Source of the DNA: Rhodopseudomonas palustris
Lineage (GTDB): Bacteria > Pseudomonadota > Alphaproteobacteria > Rhizobiales > Xanthobacteraceae
Length of the DNA: 64,000 nt
NCBI GenBank assembly: GCA_016215605.1
Contig: JACRJB010000043.1
Coordinates: 1-64,000 of the forward strand
Direction of reading: 5' to 3'
Part shown: in pieces, positions 21,139-32,354 of the stretch
Numbering within the stretch: the stretch's first letter is position 1
How the letters are laid out: each line of letters starts with the position of its first letter
Position numbers and translations under genes: made by a program
Notes under the pieces: model-generated
What the model was told of the DNA's origin: nothing
The model's input: the letters and a program-made list of their open reading frames with translations, nothing else
The model's database searches: none

Positions 21139-22338
21139 CTACGCGCCGAAACTCTTCGGCGATCCGGCGACCGCCTGGGCGCCGCCGGTGGCGACGCGCA
21201 TCACGGCGAGACCGCGCTCGTTACTGCCGTCGGCGCGGAAGCGGAATAGGCCATCGATGCCGGCGAAACCGGACGGATTGGTGAGCACCTCCGACGAGAA
21301 CCGCCGGTTGCCCTGGGTCTTCGACAACGCCGCCACCAGCGCCACCGCGTCGTAGGCCAGCGTCGCGGTGCGCACCGGATCCTGGCCGTAGCGGCTGCGA
21401 TAGCGGCCGGAGAAATTGCGGAAGCCGGACGGATCGGGCGCGGCATAAAGCCCGCCCTGCAGCGCCGGCGTCGCGAACACCCGCGGATTGTCCCACAGCC
21501 CGGTGCCGAGCAGTTGCAGGCGGCGCAGATCGGCTCCCGCCGCCGTCAACGCATCGGCGACACTCGCAAGCGAGTCGCCGTCATCCGCCAGCAGCAGCGA
21601 ATCGGCGCCGGTCAGCGCCTGGGCGATCGTCCGCGCCGCGCCGGCGCGATCAGCGCCGTACTTCTCGAACGCTGCGATGCGGCCGCCTTTGGTTCCGACC
21701 ACCTGCTTGAACGCGGCTTCGACCACGCCGCCATAGGCGTTGTCCGGCAGCAGTGCCGCATAGGAGCGCTTGCCGACGCTGGAGGCGTAGCCGATGATCC
21801 GGTTGACGTCGGATTCCGGCAGGAAGCTGAGCAGATACACTCCGCGGCCGGCGACGCTGGAATCGGTCGAAAACGCGATCATCGAGATGCCGCGGGAGCG
21901 TGTGAGCTGGGCGGCGGCCGGCACCGACTGCGCGAACAGCGGGCCGAGAATGATCTCGGCGCCTTCGTCGAGCGCCTGCTGGGTCGCGGTTTGGGCGCCC
22001 TGCGGATTACCGGCGTCGTCCTTGATCAGCAGCTGGACGTCGGGATTGTTGAATTCGGCGAGCGCCATCTCGGCGGCGTTCTTCATCGACTGCGCCGCGA
22101 CGCCGGCATTGCCGGGGGCCGACAGCGGCAGCACCAAGCCGACCTTGACCCGGCCGCTGCCGACCGATTGCGCCTGCTGCGCCGCCTCGGGGGGAGGCGG
22201 CTGCTGGCCGAACTGGTTGGACAGAGACTGCTGCGCACCCGAACACGCGCCGAGCAACGGCGCGCCGAGGATCAGGCCGACGGCCGTCCGGCGTGTCGTT
22301 AGCAACGAAGTCGTGGTTGGATCGGGCAGTCCCGTCAT
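21139..22338 (-). CDS. Lipoprotein of the LpoA/LppC type (penicillin-binding protein activator)
   Basis: A 399-residue lipoprotein with a periplasmic-binding-protein fold (Peripla_BP_6). The lipobox LLGAC places the lipidated cysteine at C32. After a Gln/Pro-rich linker (residues 36-60) comes KVGLVLPLSAPGNAG, the usual start of this fold, then AEIILGPLFAQSV and PESDVNRIIGYAS. Adjacency to rsmI and yraN matches E. coli yraL-yraM(lpoA)-yraN, supporting a role in activating peptidoglycan synthases; it could instead bind an amino acid. It is divergent from rsmI. Confidence 0.82.
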   Translation of the reverse strand: MTGLPDPTTTSLLTTRRTAVGLILGAPLLGACSGAQQSLSNQFGQQPPPPEAAQQAQSVGSGRVKVGLVLPLSAPGNAGVAAQSMKNAAEMALAEFNNPDVQLLIKDDAGNPQGAQTATQQALDEGAEIILGPLFAQSVPAAAQLTRSRGISMIAFSTDSSVAGRGVYLLSFLPESDVNRIIGYASSVGKRSYAALLPDNAYGGVVEAAFKQVVGTKGGRIAAFEKYGADRAGAARTIAQALTGADSLLLADDGDSLASVADALTAAGADLRRLQLLGTGLWDNPRVFATPALQGGLYAAPDPSGFRNFSGRYRSRYGQDPVRTATLAYDAVALVAALSKTQGNRRFSSEVLTNPSGFAGIDGLFRFRADGSNERGLAVMRVATGGAQAVAGSPKSFGA

Positions 22339-22547
22339 GTCATCCCTTGTTGAAGACCGGCGGCGCCAGCCCGGTTATCTTGGGCGCAAGCCCGGCAAGA
22401 CATCCGCCGACGATGGCCGCACACTCCATCATAATGTCGGCGAATGATTAACCAAAACAAAAGGTTTATGCTGCGTGAAGGCGCCGCGCGAATGTGCGGT
22501 TCGGTACGTTGCGTTTCCCGTTCAGTTGGCTGTCCCAGATTGTGATC

Positions 22548-23501
22548 ATGCGCGCCAGAGCCGCCCCCACCGCACCGACGACGCCCGCTTCCGAACCGGA
22601 AGCCCGAACGTTCCTGGTCGCGGGCCAGAAACTGATCGCGCCGCGCGCCGCCCCCGGCCTGCATCTGGTGGCGACGCCGATCGGTAATCTCGGCGACATC
22701 ACCTTGCGTGCGCTGGAAACCCTGGCCGGCGTCGATGTGATCGCCTGTGAAGACACGCGAATCACCCACCGGCTGACCGAGCGCTACGGCATCTCGGCGC
22801 AGCTCAAGCCGTATCACGAACACAACGCCGTGCAGGCGCGGCCGAAGATCCTGGAAAAGCTGGCCCAGGGCGGCTCGGTTGCGCTGGTGTCCGACGCCGG
22901 CACGCCGCTGATTTCCGATCCGGGCTACAAGCTGGTGCGCGAAGCCTACGCCGCCGGTCACGATGTCATCGCGCTGCCCGGCGCTTCCGCGGTGCTGGCC
23001 GCGCTGGCGCTCGCCGCGCTGCCGACCGACCGCTTCTTCTTCGACGGCTTTCTGCCAGCCAAGCAGGGCGCCCGCCGCACCCGGCTCGGCGAACTCGCCG
23101 CGATCGACGCGACGCTGGTGCTGTTCGAGGCCGGCAGCCGGATCCACAACAGCCTGCGCGATCTCGCCGACGTTCTCGGCCCGCGCGACGCCGCGGTGTG
23201 CCGCGAACTCACCAAGCTGCATCAGGAGGTGCGCCGCGCGAAGCTGACGGAGCTGGCCGAGACCGCCGAAACGCTCGATACCCGAGGCGAGTTCGTGGTG
23301 GTGATCGGCCCGCCCGATGCGGCGGCGCAGATCATGAGCCCGGATGCGCTCGACGATTGGCTGCGCGAGGCGCTGCAGCGCGACAGCGTCAAGGATGCGG
23401 TGGCGCAGGCGGTCGAGATTTCCGGACGGCCGCGGCGCGAGATCTATGCCCGCGCGCTCGAATTGGCGCGGCAGCGCGAGGCCGACGATGGCGAAGACTG
23501 A
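22548..23501 (+). CDS. rsmI: 16S rRNA 2'-O-ribose C1402 methyltransferase
   Basis: A SAM-dependent tetrapyrrole-methylase-fold enzyme that modifies C1402 of 16S rRNA. It has ~317 residues. The diagnostic motif [18 protein letters not shown] is followed by [30 protein letters not shown] and [17 protein letters not shown] 22548 is preferred over a GTG at 22494, which adds an unconserved tail; no strong Shine-Dalgarno is seen at either. It overlaps yraN by 14 bases. Confidence 0.95.
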   Translation: MRARAAPTAPTTPASEPEARTFLVAGQKLIAPRAAPGLHLVATPIGNLGDITLRALETLAGVDVIACEDTRITHRLTERYGISAQLKPYHEHNAVQARPKILEKLAQGGSVALVSDAGTPLISDPGYKLVREAYAAGHDVIALPGASAVLAALALAALPTDRFFFDGFLPAKQGARRTRLGELAAIDATLVLFEAGSRIHNSLRDLADVLGPRDAAVCRELTKLHQEVRRAKLTELAETAETLDTRGEFVVVIGPPDAAAQIMSPDALDDWLREALQRDSVKDAVAQAVEISGRPRREIYARALELARQREADDGED

Positions 23502-23874
23502 CAGTCCTCCCGCGCCCGAACGCGTCGCGGCATTCCAGACCGGAATCTCCGCCGAGACTCGCGCGGCCGCTTACCTGATGGCGAAGGGCTACCGGATTCT
23601 GGCGCGACGTTTCAAGACACCCTATGGCGAGATCGACATCGTCGCGCAGCGGCGCCGGCTGATCGCCTTCGTCGAAGTGAAAGCCCGCGCCCGGCTCGAC
23701 GATGCGGCCTATGCGGTGACGCCGCGGCAGCAGCAGCGCATCATCGCCGCAGCCGAAGTCTGGCTGATGACCCACCCCGACCACGCGGCGTTCGAGTTGC
23801 GCTTCGACGCGATGCTGGTGGCGCCGAAACGGCTGCCGCAACATCTGCCGGCGGCGTTCGACGCAAGCCCTTGA
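23488..23874 (+). CDS. YraN family (UPF0102) nuclease-like protein
   Basis: A 128-residue protein with the PD-(D/E)XK-like core of UPF0102: [22 protein letters not shown], then [21 protein letters not shown] with the acidic and lysine residues in place. Family members resemble archaeal Holliday-junction resolvases, but activity is unproven. The ATG at 23488 lies inside the end of rsmI, so the pair is coupled. Confidence 0.9.
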   Translation: MAKTDSPPAPERVAAFQTGISAETRAAAYLMAKGYRILARRFKTPYGEIDIVAQRRRLIAFVEVKARARLDDAAYAVTPRQQQRIIAAAEVWLMTHPDHAAFELRFDAMLVAPKRLPQHLPAAFDASP

Positions 23875-23944
23875 ACGCCAGATCCTTGACCGCCGTCCCA
23901 GATCGGCCGATAGCCCTGTTGTTTGGCAACCCTGGAAGCTCTGC

Positions 23945-24886
23945 ATGACATTGAAGGTCGCCGTCCAGATGGACCCCATCGCGCGGATCAACATCCGCGG
24001 CGATTCGACATTCGCGCTGTTGCTCGAAGCGCAGAAGCGCGGCCATGCGATCTCGTACTTCACGCCCGACAAGCTGTCGCTGCGCGGCACCGACGTCGTC
24101 GCCTCGGCGCAGAGCCTGCAGGTGCGCGATCAGCAAGACGATCACTTCACCCTCGGTGAGCCCACGCGCGTCGAGATGCGCAGTTTCGACGTCGTGCTGT
24201 TGCGACAGGATCCGCCGTTCGATCTCGCTTACATCACCAGCACGCATCTGCTGGAGCGCATTCATCCGCACACGCTGGTGGTCAACGACCCGGCCAGCGT
24301 CCGCAATGCGCCGGAAAAGCTGTTCGTGATGGACTTCACCGAGCTGATGCCGCCGACGCTGATCAGCCGCGACCTCGACGAGATCAACGCCTTCCGCGCC
24401 GAGCACGGCGCGGTGGTGATGAAGCCGCTCCACGGCCACGGCGGCGCCGCGGTGTTCCGCGTACTGCCGCAGGACATCAATTTCGGCTCGCTCTATGACA
24501 TGTTCGCGGTGACATTCCGTGAGCCCTGGGTGATCCAGCGCTTCCTTCCCGAAGTGAAGCACGGCGACAAGCGTATCATCCTGGTCGACGGAGAGTTCGC
24601 TGGCGCCGTCAACCGCGTGCCGGCGGCGGATGATCTGCGCTCCAACATGGTACGCGGCGGCGCCGCAGCGGCGACCGACCTGTCCGAGCGCGAGCGCACG
24701 ATCTGCGCGACACTGGGCCCGAAGCTGCGCGAACGCGGGCTGTTATTCGTCGGTATCGACGTGATCGATGGTTACCTCACCGAGATCAACGTCACCTCGC
24801 CGACCGGCATCCGAGCCGTCGCGCGGCTGGGAGGTCCGGATATCGCGGCGCGGGTCTGGGACGTGATTGAGCAAAAGCGGGCATGA
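23945..24886 (+). CDS. gshB: Glutathione synthetase
   Basis: An ATP-grasp enzyme that joins gamma-glutamylcysteine and glycine. It has 313 residues. It opens [20 protein letters not shown], has the loop [17 protein letters not shown] and the metal-binding end [19 protein letters not shown]. It follows yraN after 70 bases on the same strand and may share its transcript. Confidence 0.97.
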   Translation: MTLKVAVQMDPIARINIRGDSTFALLLEAQKRGHAISYFTPDKLSLRGTDVVASAQSLQVRDQQDDHFTLGEPTRVEMRSFDVVLLRQDPPFDLAYITSTHLLERIHPHTLVVNDPASVRNAPEKLFVMDFTELMPPTLISRDLDEINAFRAEHGAVVMKPLHGHGGAAVFRVLPQDINFGSLYDMFAVTFREPWVIQRFLPEVKHGDKRIILVDGEFAGAVNRVPAADDLRSNMVRGGAAAATDLSERERTICATLGPKLRERGLLFVGIDVIDGYLTEINVTSPTGIRAVARLGGPDIAARVWDVIEQKRA

Positions 24887-24992
24887 TCGGAACGATCGGG
24901 CAGCGGTATTTGACGTTAGTCTCGGTCGCTGCCTCTTGCTAGTTCGCTGACGCCGCTCCAGAAGTAGTGGGGTGCGAGCGGAGCATCGAGCG

Positions 24993-25721
24993 ATGTCGGC
25001 CGACGATAGTCATCAGTGGGGACGGCGTGCGCTGGAGTTCGTCGATGCCGCGGACCGGCTCGACGCGCCATCGCTGGTGCGCCGGTTCGAATCCCACATC
25101 GCCAGCGCCGGCTTCAACGCCTACATCATGGCCGGATTGCCGTCGCCCGGCGCCGGACTGGCCGACCTGACACTGGCCAATGGCTGGCCGCGCGGCTGGT
25201 TCGAACTCTATGTCGGCCGGAACTACATCGCGGTCGACCCGGTGCCGCGCCATGGTGCGACGACGGTGCAGCCGTTCGAATGGGCGGAGGCGCGCTACGA
25301 CCGCCGGCAGGACCGGGCGGCCCACAAGGTGATGACCGACGCGACCGAATTCGGCCTCGTCCGTGGCTACTGCATTCCGCTGCACTACGACGACGGCGGC
25401 GCGGTGATCAGCATGGCTGGCGAAGCGCCCGATCTCGATCCCACCGCCAAGAGCGCGATGCAGTTGATCGGCGTCTACGCCCATAACCGGCTTCGCGCGC
25501 TCAACCGGCCGAGGCCGCAGCGACGGCTGCTGACGTCGCGTGAATGCGAGATCCTGCTGTGGGCGGCGCACGGCAAGACGGCTTGGGAGATCTCCATCAT
25601 CCTTCGCATCGCCGAACGCACCGTCAAGTTTCACCTGATCGAAGCCTCCCGAAAGCTCAATGCGGTGAACCGGACCGCGGCCGTTGCCAAGGCGCTGGCG
25701 CTCGGCCTGATCAAGCTTTGA
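24993..25721 (+). CDS. rpaR: LuxR-type quorum-sensing regulator, RpaR-like
   Basis: A transcription factor of 242 residues that would bind an acyl-homoserine lactone. The N-terminal ligand domain (about residues 15-165) carries the family pocket pattern GWFELYVGRNYIAVDPV and QPFEWAEA, plus EFGLVRGYCIPLH. The C-terminal helix-turn-helix is LTSRECEILLWAAHGKTAWE to KLNAVNRTAAVAKALALG. Its place directly before an RpaI/BjaI-type synthase matches rpaR-rpaI of R. palustris, where the signal is p-coumaroyl-HSL. ATG 24993 is preferred over a GTG at 24972. Its stop codon abuts a perfect operator palindrome. Confidence 0.9.
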   Translation: MSADDSHQWGRRALEFVDAADRLDAPSLVRRFESHIASAGFNAYIMAGLPSPGAGLADLTLANGWPRGWFELYVGRNYIAVDPVPRHGATTVQPFEWAEARYDRRQDRAAHKVMTDATEFGLVRGYCIPLHYDDGGAVISMAGEAPDLDPTAKSAMQLIGVYAHNRLRALNRPRPQRRLLTSRECEILLWAAHGKTAWEISIILRIAERTVKFHLIEASRKLNAVNRTAAVAKALALGLIKL

Positions 25722-26674
<953 letters not shown>

Positions 26675-26770
26675 TCCTTCAGCACGGCCGGAAAGACGGG
26701 GAACTTTGTTCTTCTAATGTTCTTGCACGGTTCCGCGAACCGCGTTAGCTTTGCACGTCAGAGGGGCATC

Positions 26771-28309
26771 ATGGTTCAGCACGTGTCCACCGTGGCTTTT
26801 GAAGGCATCGAGGCGCGAGCCGTCGATGTCCAGGTCCAGGTGTCGCCTGGGCTGCCGGCGTTTGCGGTGGTCGGTCTGGCCGACAAGGCGGTGTCGGAGG
26901 CGCGCGAGCGGGTGCGGTCGGCGCTGATCGCCTCCGGCCTCGCCCTGCCGGCGCGGCGCATCACGGTCAATCTCGCCCCGGCCGATCTGCCTAAAGAGGG
27001 CAGTCACTACGACCTGCCGATCGCGCTGGGGCTGATGGCGGCGATCGGGGCGATCCCTTCCGATGCGCTGACGGGCTTCACCGTGCTGGGCGAGCTCGGC
27101 CTCGACGGCTCGATCGCGCCGGTGGCTGGCGTGCTGCCCGCCGCCATCGCAGCCAATGCCCGTGACGAGGGCCTGATCTGCCCGGCGGCCTGCGGCTCCG
27201 AAGCCGCCTGGGCGAGCCCCGACATCCAGATCATTTCGGCCAGTTCGTTGATCCAGATTGCCAATCATTTCAAGGGAACGCAGCTGCTCAGCCGGCCGCA
27301 GCCGCGGGTTCACGAGGCCGAAAATTCGACGCTCGATCTGCGTGACATCAAGGGCCAGGAGAGCGCCAAGCGCGCCTTGGAAATCGCAGCGGCGGGTGGA
27401 CATCACCTATTGATGGTCGGATCGCCCGGCGCCGGAAAATCGATGCTGGCGGCACGGCTGCCGTCGATCCTGCCGCCGCTGTCGCCGGCCGAGCTGCTCG
27501 AAGTCTCGATGATCGCCTCGGTCGCCGGCGAAATCCGCGACGGCGCGCTGACCGCCAAGCGGCCGTTCCGCGCCCCGCACCATTCCGCCAGCATGGCGGC
27601 GCTGACCGGCGGCGGCATCAAGGCCCGTCCCGGCGAGATTTCGTTGGCGCATCAAGGCGTGCTGTTCCTCGACGAATTTCCGGAGTTCGATCCGCGCGTG
27701 CTCGACTCGCTGCGTGCACCGCTGGAAACCGGCGAGGTCGCGGTGTCGCGCGCCAATCACCGTGTCACCTATCCGGCCCGCGTCATGCTGGTCGCGGCGA
27801 TGAACCCCTGCCGCTGCGGCCGGGCTTACGAGCCGGGCTACGCCTGCAAGCGCGGACGGGTCGACCGCTGCAGCGCCGACTATCAGTCGCGGATTTCGGG
27901 ACCGCTGATGGACCGCATCGACCTGCGCATCGAGGTGCCGGCGGTCACCGCGGCCGATCTGATCCTGCCGCCGGCCGCGGAGGGGTCGGCCGAGGTCGCA
28001 GCGCGGGTCGCCGCCGCGCGCGACGTGCAGCGCCGTCGCTATGCCGCGACCGGGCTGCCGCAGATCCGTACCAATGCCGAAGCGCCGGCCGCAGTGCTGG
28101 AAACCACCGCACAGCCGGACGCGGCGGGACTCAAACTGCTACGTGACGCCGCCGAGACGATGCAGCTGTCGGCGCGCGGCTATCACCGCGTGCTGCGGGT
28201 CGCGCGAACCCTCGCCGACCTCGACGGCGCGGACATGATCGGACGGATCCATCTTGCCGAAGCGCTGTCCTATCGAGCGCTCGGCGAAGACGTCAAACGC
28301 GCCGCATGA
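26771..28309 (+). CDS. comM: YifB/ComM family AAA+ ATPase (Mg-chelatase-like)
   Basis: A 512-residue AAA+ protein of the ComM family; in naturally competent bacteria ComM is a hexameric helicase driving branch migration during integration of transformed DNA. It has an N-terminal Lon-protease-like domain (VQVSPGLPAFAVVGLADKAV, NLAPADLPKEGSHYDLPIAL), Walker A GSPGAGKSMLAARLP, Walker B GVLFLDEFPEF and a C-terminal zinc-containing domain (NPCRCGR, PGYACKRGRVDRC). GAGGGG precedes ATG 26771. Confidence 0.94.
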   Translation: MVQHVSTVAFEGIEARAVDVQVQVSPGLPAFAVVGLADKAVSEARERVRSALIASGLALPARRITVNLAPADLPKEGSHYDLPIALGLMAAIGAIPSDALTGFTVLGELGLDGSIAPVAGVLPAAIAANARDEGLICPAACGSEAAWASPDIQIISASSLIQIANHFKGTQLLSRPQPRVHEAENSTLDLRDIKGQESAKRALEIAAAGGHHLLMVGSPGAGKSMLAARLPSILPPLSPAELLEVSMIASVAGEIRDGALTAKRPFRAPHHSASMAALTGGGIKARPGEISLAHQGVLFLDEFPEFDPRVLDSLRAPLETGEVAVSRANHRVTYPARVMLVAAMNPCRCGRAYEPGYACKRGRVDRCSADYQSRISGPLMDRIDLRIEVPAVTAADLILPPAAEGSAEVAARVAAARDVQRRRYAATGLPQIRTNAEAPAAVLETTAQPDAAGLKLLRDAAETMQLSARGYHRVLRVARTLADLDGADMIGRIHLAEALSYRALGEDVKRAA

Positions 28310-28411
28310 TGGTGAATCGCTTCTCAATCTCATCAACCCGCCGGTAACTTGTTTTGTTTACCCTCTGCGAACCATAGCCCTGCGTATCGGGGCTGGTGTG
28401 CGGGTGAATGT

Positions 28412-28900
28412 ATGTCGCGTGTCCGAGTTTTCGCGTTGGGCCTTCCGCTTCTCGTCCTCGGATTGCTCGGGGCACGCGGCGAACTGATCGCCGGGCCTCG
28501 GCCCTGCATTGTGGTCAGCGATCGTGCGGTGCAGATCGCGCCCACACCGCGGCAGGCCCAATTGCATGTCGGCTTCACCGACGACCCGGTCCGCGCCACC
28601 GTCCGCGTTCAGATCGTCGACGATCCCGACGCCGCCGATTTTGCCGTCACCGACGATGCCGCAACTGACGAGCCCAGCGCCTGCGCGCTGGCGCCGACAA
28701 CGAGACTGGTCGCGATCGCAGAGCAGCCGGCCGCCACCGATCCGGTGATCTATCTCTCGCACGACGACGGGGGCGGGGCCGACTACCGGATCTTCGTCCG
28801 GTCGAACAGCTTCACCGCGCGTGACGCGGCGGCGCTCCTGGTCGGCGCTTCCGACCGCCACGCTCCAATCACCACTGCGTCGATCGGCAGCCGCTCTTAA
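28412..28900 (+). CDS. Small exported protein of unknown function
   Basis: A 162-residue protein I do not recognise. It starts with a signal-like segment (RVRVFALGLPLLVLGLLGAR). The mature part has two or three short strand-rich repeats rich in Asp and Val (RVQIVDDPDAADFAVTDDA) and two cysteines spaced far apart. ATG 28412 begins the signal peptide; an upstream start at 28349 would add 21 unsupported residues. It precedes the histidine kinase by 113 bases on the same strand. Confidence 0.7.
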   Translation: MSRVRVFALGLPLLVLGLLGARGELIAGPRPCIVVSDRAVQIAPTPRQAQLHVGFTDDPVRATVRVQIVDDPDAADFAVTDDAATDEPSACALAPTTRLVAIAEQPAATDPVIYLSHDDGGGADYRIFVRSNSFTARDAAALLVGASDRHAPITTASIGSRS

Positions 28901-29013
28901 GTCCCGGTCAACCCTGTCGGCAGGGCGCGGCGCAACCATCGCGCGCCTCAAGCTCTTTGCAACATCGGGGCCCGATACTGACGTCGGCCCTGTGTTGGAC
29001 GAACGGTTGACGG

Positions 29014-30957
29014 ATGAGGCGATGGTTGCGGATCAAGTCGAGACGGCGCGTCTTCGCCCGCCGGTTTCCACGGCTGGTGTTCGCGCTGCGCTCGTTCGTG
29101 GTGTTCTCGGCGGCCTTCGGCAGCGCTTACGGCTTCATCATCGGCAGCCGCGCCGAATCCTCCGGATACAATCCGCATAGCTTCGCGATGGGCGCGAGCC
29201 TCCTGTTCGCGCTGGCCTGTCTCGGCCTTGCGGTCCAGAGCATGCGGCTGCGCTGGATGCGACGGCGCCTGGAAGCGCTGGCGCGGCACAACGAGGCGCT
29301 GGCGGACCGAAACTGGGAGCTGAAGGACGTCGAGGAGAACGTGCGTGTTCTGCGCGAGGCCCGGACCGCGTTGCCGGCGGGGCACGACGACACGACACTG
29401 CATGCGAAATCCCGGCTGCTGGCGATGGCGTCGCACGAGATCCGCACGCCGCTCAACGGCATCATCGGCATGAGCGGCCTGCTGCTCGACACCGCGCTGA
29501 CGCCGGAGCAGGCGACCTACGCGCGCGCGGTGAAGACGTCGGGAGACGCGCTGCTGTCGCTGATCGACGAACTGCTCGACTACTCCAAGATCGAGGCCGG
29601 CCGGATCGAACTCGACCATCGTCCATTCGCGCTGATGGCGCTGGTCGAAGACATCGTCGAGCTGCTGGCGCCGCGTGCCCAGGCCCGCGGGCTCGAGATC
29701 GCCGCCGATATCGACGAAGACTTGCCGGCCTCGGTGACCGGCGACGCCGCACGGCTGCGCCAGGTGCTTCTCAACCTCGCCGGCAACGCCATCAAGTTCA
29801 CCTCCACAGGGGGCGTCACGCTGATCGTGACGGCCGGCGCACGCGAGGGGGACATCGACTTCGACGTCCGCGATACCGGGATCGGCATCGCGGCCGACGC
29901 GCAGGCGCGAATCTTCCGCGAGTTCGAACAGGCCGACGATGGCATCGCGCGCACCTACGGCGGCACCGGGCTGGGACTGAGTATCAGCCAGCGGATCGTC
30001 GAGCGGATGGGCGGGAGGATCACGCTGCACAGCCAGCCGGGGGCAGGCTCCACCTTCACGGTCTCGCTTCCCCTCGTCGCGGCGGATGGCGGTGAGGCCG
30101 CTCCGGCCTTCGTGGCGCCGGATCTCGTCGGCCAATCGATCCTGCTCGCGGCGCCGCACACCCTCGAAGCCGATTTGGTCGCACGCCGGCTGCGACGCTG
30201 GGGGGCGGAGCCTTGCATCGTGTCGGACCTCGGCGCCGCCCGCGCTGCGCTGCCAGAGCGCGCCTGGTCGGCCATGCTGATCGATGTCGATTTCGGCGCA
30301 GATGCGGCCTCGGCGCTGGCGCTGAGCGCGGAACCGCATGCGACGCAGCGCATCGTGATGCTGACGCCGGCGGCGCGGGCCGGACTGTTGCCGAACCTAC
30401 CCGCTGCGCTCACCGGCTACCTGGTGAAGCCGCTGCGGGCGGCCTCGCTCGCAGCGCGGCTCAGCGGCACGCTGATCGACGTGGTGGCGCCGGGCATCGC
30501 CGAGGTCGATCCGCCGGCGCTGGCGGCGTCGGACGAGCAGATGGTCGGCCGCAAGCTGTCGATCCTGGTCGCGGAAGACAACGAGATCAACGCGCTGCTG
30601 ATCCGGTCGCTGCTGACCAAGCTCGGCCATCGCGCGGTGATCGCCGGCGACGGCGAACAGGCTGTGCAGAGCTGGCTCGCCGCCGCCACCGATGGTGCGC
30701 CGTTCGATCTCGTGCTGATGGATGTGCAGATGCCGGTGCGCGACGGCATCGCCGCGAGCCGGCAGATCCGCGCGCAGGAATCCGCCAGGGCGGCGCGGCG
30801 CACGCCGATCCTGGCGCTGACCGCGAATACGCTGGCCGAGGATCGCAATGCCTGCCTGGCGGCCGGCATGGACGGCGTCCTGGTGAAACCGCTCGACCGC
30901 GACAAGCTGGTCGATCTGCTCGCCGATATCGCTGCGGCTAGGCCGCTGATCGCGTAG
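29014..30957 (+). CDS. Hybrid sensor histidine kinase with two receiver domains
   Basis: A 647-residue membrane kinase. Two hydrophobic segments (about residues 18-42 and 54-76) flank a very short periplasmic loop, so there is no evident external sensor domain. A coiled linker leads to the dimerisation domain with [15 protein letters not shown] (phospho-acceptor His141), then the ATPase domain with N box [19 protein letters not shown] and [19 protein letters not shown]. The first receiver lacks the usual N-terminal acidic pair; the second is complete ([11 protein letters not shown], acceptor D570 in [21 protein letters not shown]). The output partner is not encoded nearby. Confidence 0.93.
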   Translation: MRRWLRIKSRRRVFARRFPRLVFALRSFVVFSAAFGSAYGFIIGSRAESSGYNPHSFAMGASLLFALACLGLAVQSMRLRWMRRRLEALARHNEALADRNWELKDVEENVRVLREARTALPAGHDDTTLHAKSRLLAMASHEIRTPLNGIIGMSGLLLDTALTPEQATYARAVKTSGDALLSLIDELLDYSKIEAGRIELDHRPFALMALVEDIVELLAPRAQARGLEIAADIDEDLPASVTGDAARLRQVLLNLAGNAIKFTSTGGVTLIVTAGAREGDIDFDVRDTGIGIAADAQARIFREFEQADDGIARTYGGTGLGLSISQRIVERMGGRITLHSQPGAGSTFTVSLPLVAADGGEAAPAFVAPDLVGQSILLAAPHTLEADLVARRLRRWGAEPCIVSDLGAARAALPERAWSAMLIDVDFGADAASALALSAEPHATQRIVMLTPAARAGLLPNLPAALTGYLVKPLRAASLAARLSGTLIDVVAPGIAEVDPPALAASDEQMVGRKLSILVAEDNEINALLIRSLLTKLGHRAVIAGDGEQAVQSWLAAATDGAPFDLVLMDVQMPVRDGIAASRQIRAQESARAARRTPILALTANTLAEDRNACLAAGMDGVLVKPLDRDKLVDLLADIAAARPLIA

Positions 30958-31118
30958 TCGAGGCAAGCAGTTACCGGACGCAAGCCGCATACTACAAACT
31001 TCGAGGCGGTGTCATGCGGCGGCAATCGTCGTGTCACATCGCTGTCGAAACGCCGTGATTGTTGATGCGCACAGGCCGCGCATCACCCGATTCGATCGCA
31101 TGCGGCCGCGAGGATCCC

Positions 31119-32078
31119 ATGCAGACCGAACATCTCGCCCGCTCGAAGAAATTCATCAGAATGCTGAGCCCGGAAATGGCCGGCGCTGCGGCGCAGACCG
31201 CGATCACCTGGTTCAAGCCGGCGCTGAAAGTCGGCGATCACGGCAGGCCGATCGCGCAGCCGGCCCTGACGCCGGCGACGCTCGGCCGGCTCGGCGCGCT
31301 GGAAGTCCGGCTGGCGCAGAAGAAACAGGACATCAAGCGCGCGCAGAAGCTGCGCTATCGCGTGTTCTACAAGGACGGCACCGCGATCGCCGACGCCGCC
31401 ACGCTGCTGGCGCGCCGGGACAAGGACGCATTCGACCGGATCTGCGATCATCTGCTGGTGATCGACCACGCCGCCAAGCCGTCGCTCAGCGGCAAGCAGC
31501 CGGTGGTCGGCACTTATCGGCTGCTGCGCCAAGAGATCGCCAACCGCCATGGCGGCTTCTACACCGAGAACGAGTTCGATATCAGCGGCATGATCGCGCG
31601 CCATCCCGGTCTGCGCTTCCTCGAACTCGGCCGGTCCTGCGTGCTGCCGCCCTATCGCAACAAGCGCACCGTCGAATTGCTGTGGCACGGCATCTGGAGC
31701 TACGTCCGCCAGCATGGCGTCGATGTGATGATCGGCTGCGCCAGCTTCGACGGCACCGATCCGGAGCGTCTGGCGTTGCCGCTGTCGTTCCTGCACCACT
31801 ACGCCTCCGCACCCGACGCGTGGCGCGCCCGGGCGAACCCGTCGCGCTATGTCGAGATGAACCGGATGCCCAAGGAGGCGATCAATCAGAAGGCCGCGTT
31901 GCGCGAGCTGCCGCCGCTGATCAAGGGCTATCTCCGACTCGGCGCCACGATCGGTGAGGGGGCGGTGATCGACCATCAGTTCGGCACCACCGACGTGCTG
32001 ATCATCATGCCGGTGTCGGCGATCAGCGCTCGCTACATCGAGCACTTCGGCGCGGACGCGTCGCGGCACGCGGCGTAA
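31119..32078 (+). CDS. OlsB-like GNAT N-acyltransferase (ornithine lipid synthesis)
   Basis: A 319-residue acyltransferase resembling OlsB, which puts a 3-hydroxyacyl group from ACP on ornithine as the first step of ornithine-lipid synthesis at the inner membrane. Family segments include QDIKRAQKLRYRVFY, VVGTYRLLRQEIA, FYTENEFDISG, LELGRSCVLPPYRNKRTVEL and GCASFDGTDPE. The N-terminal ~60 residues are an extension of unclear use. AGGA precedes ATG 31119. No OlsA partner is nearby. Confidence 0.82.
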   Translation: MQTEHLARSKKFIRMLSPEMAGAAAQTAITWFKPALKVGDHGRPIAQPALTPATLGRLGALEVRLAQKKQDIKRAQKLRYRVFYKDGTAIADAATLLARRDKDAFDRICDHLLVIDHAAKPSLSGKQPVVGTYRLLRQEIANRHGGFYTENEFDISGMIARHPGLRFLELGRSCVLPPYRNKRTVELLWHGIWSYVRQHGVDVMIGCASFDGTDPERLALPLSFLHHYASAPDAWRARANPSRYVEMNRMPKEAINQKAALRELPPLIKGYLRLGATIGEGAVIDHQFGTTDVLIIMPVSAISARYIEHFGADASRHAA

Positions 32079-32094
32079 GCGCAAACCTCTCCAC

Positions 32095-32208
32095 GTCATT
32101 CCGGGGCGCTCGCGAAGCGAGCGAACCCGGAATCTCTTTGCTACAACTCTTTGCTACAACCTCTGGATTCCGGGTCTCCGCGCCAAGCGGCGCGGATCCC
32201 GGAATGAC
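32095..32208. repeat. Palindromic intergenic repeat (GTCATTCCGGGGCGC family) with tandem 13-mer
   Basis: Bounded by GTCATTCCGG and CCGGAATGAC, with internal CGCTCGCGAAGCGAGCG and CGCGCCAAGCGGCGCG hairpins. The centre holds a perfect tandem duplication of CTCTTTGCTACAA (32134-32146 and 32147-32159), probably a recent slippage event. It lies between the convergent OlsB-like gene and coaA. Confidence 0.75.
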
Positions 32209-32241
32209 GGGGGCGAGTGAGAGAGGATCCAAAACAGATCC

Positions 32242-32342
32242 GTCATTGCCGGGCTTGACCCGGCAATCCATCCTCTTCGCAAGAACTGTTTCGATGGCGC
32301 GCTCCGCGCGCGATGGATCCGCGGGTCAAGCCCGCGGATGAC
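32242..32342. repeat. Palindromic intergenic repeat (GTCATTGCCGGGCTTGACCCGG family)
   Basis: GTCATTGCCGGGCTTGACCC at the left faces GCGGGTCAAGCCCGCGGATGAC at the right, with ATCCATC and GATGGAT inside. A near-identical unit lies at 39350-39450. Together with the preceding repeat it fills the gap 32079-32354, which has no gene. Confidence 0.75.
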
Positions 32343-32354
32343 AGGCCGTGGAGA

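Noticed and set aside
25082-25093. tRNA-like GGTTCGAATCCCA stretch
   Set aside because: It is inside the rpaR coding region, and no acceptor stem, anticodon arm or matching 5' half can be folded around it.
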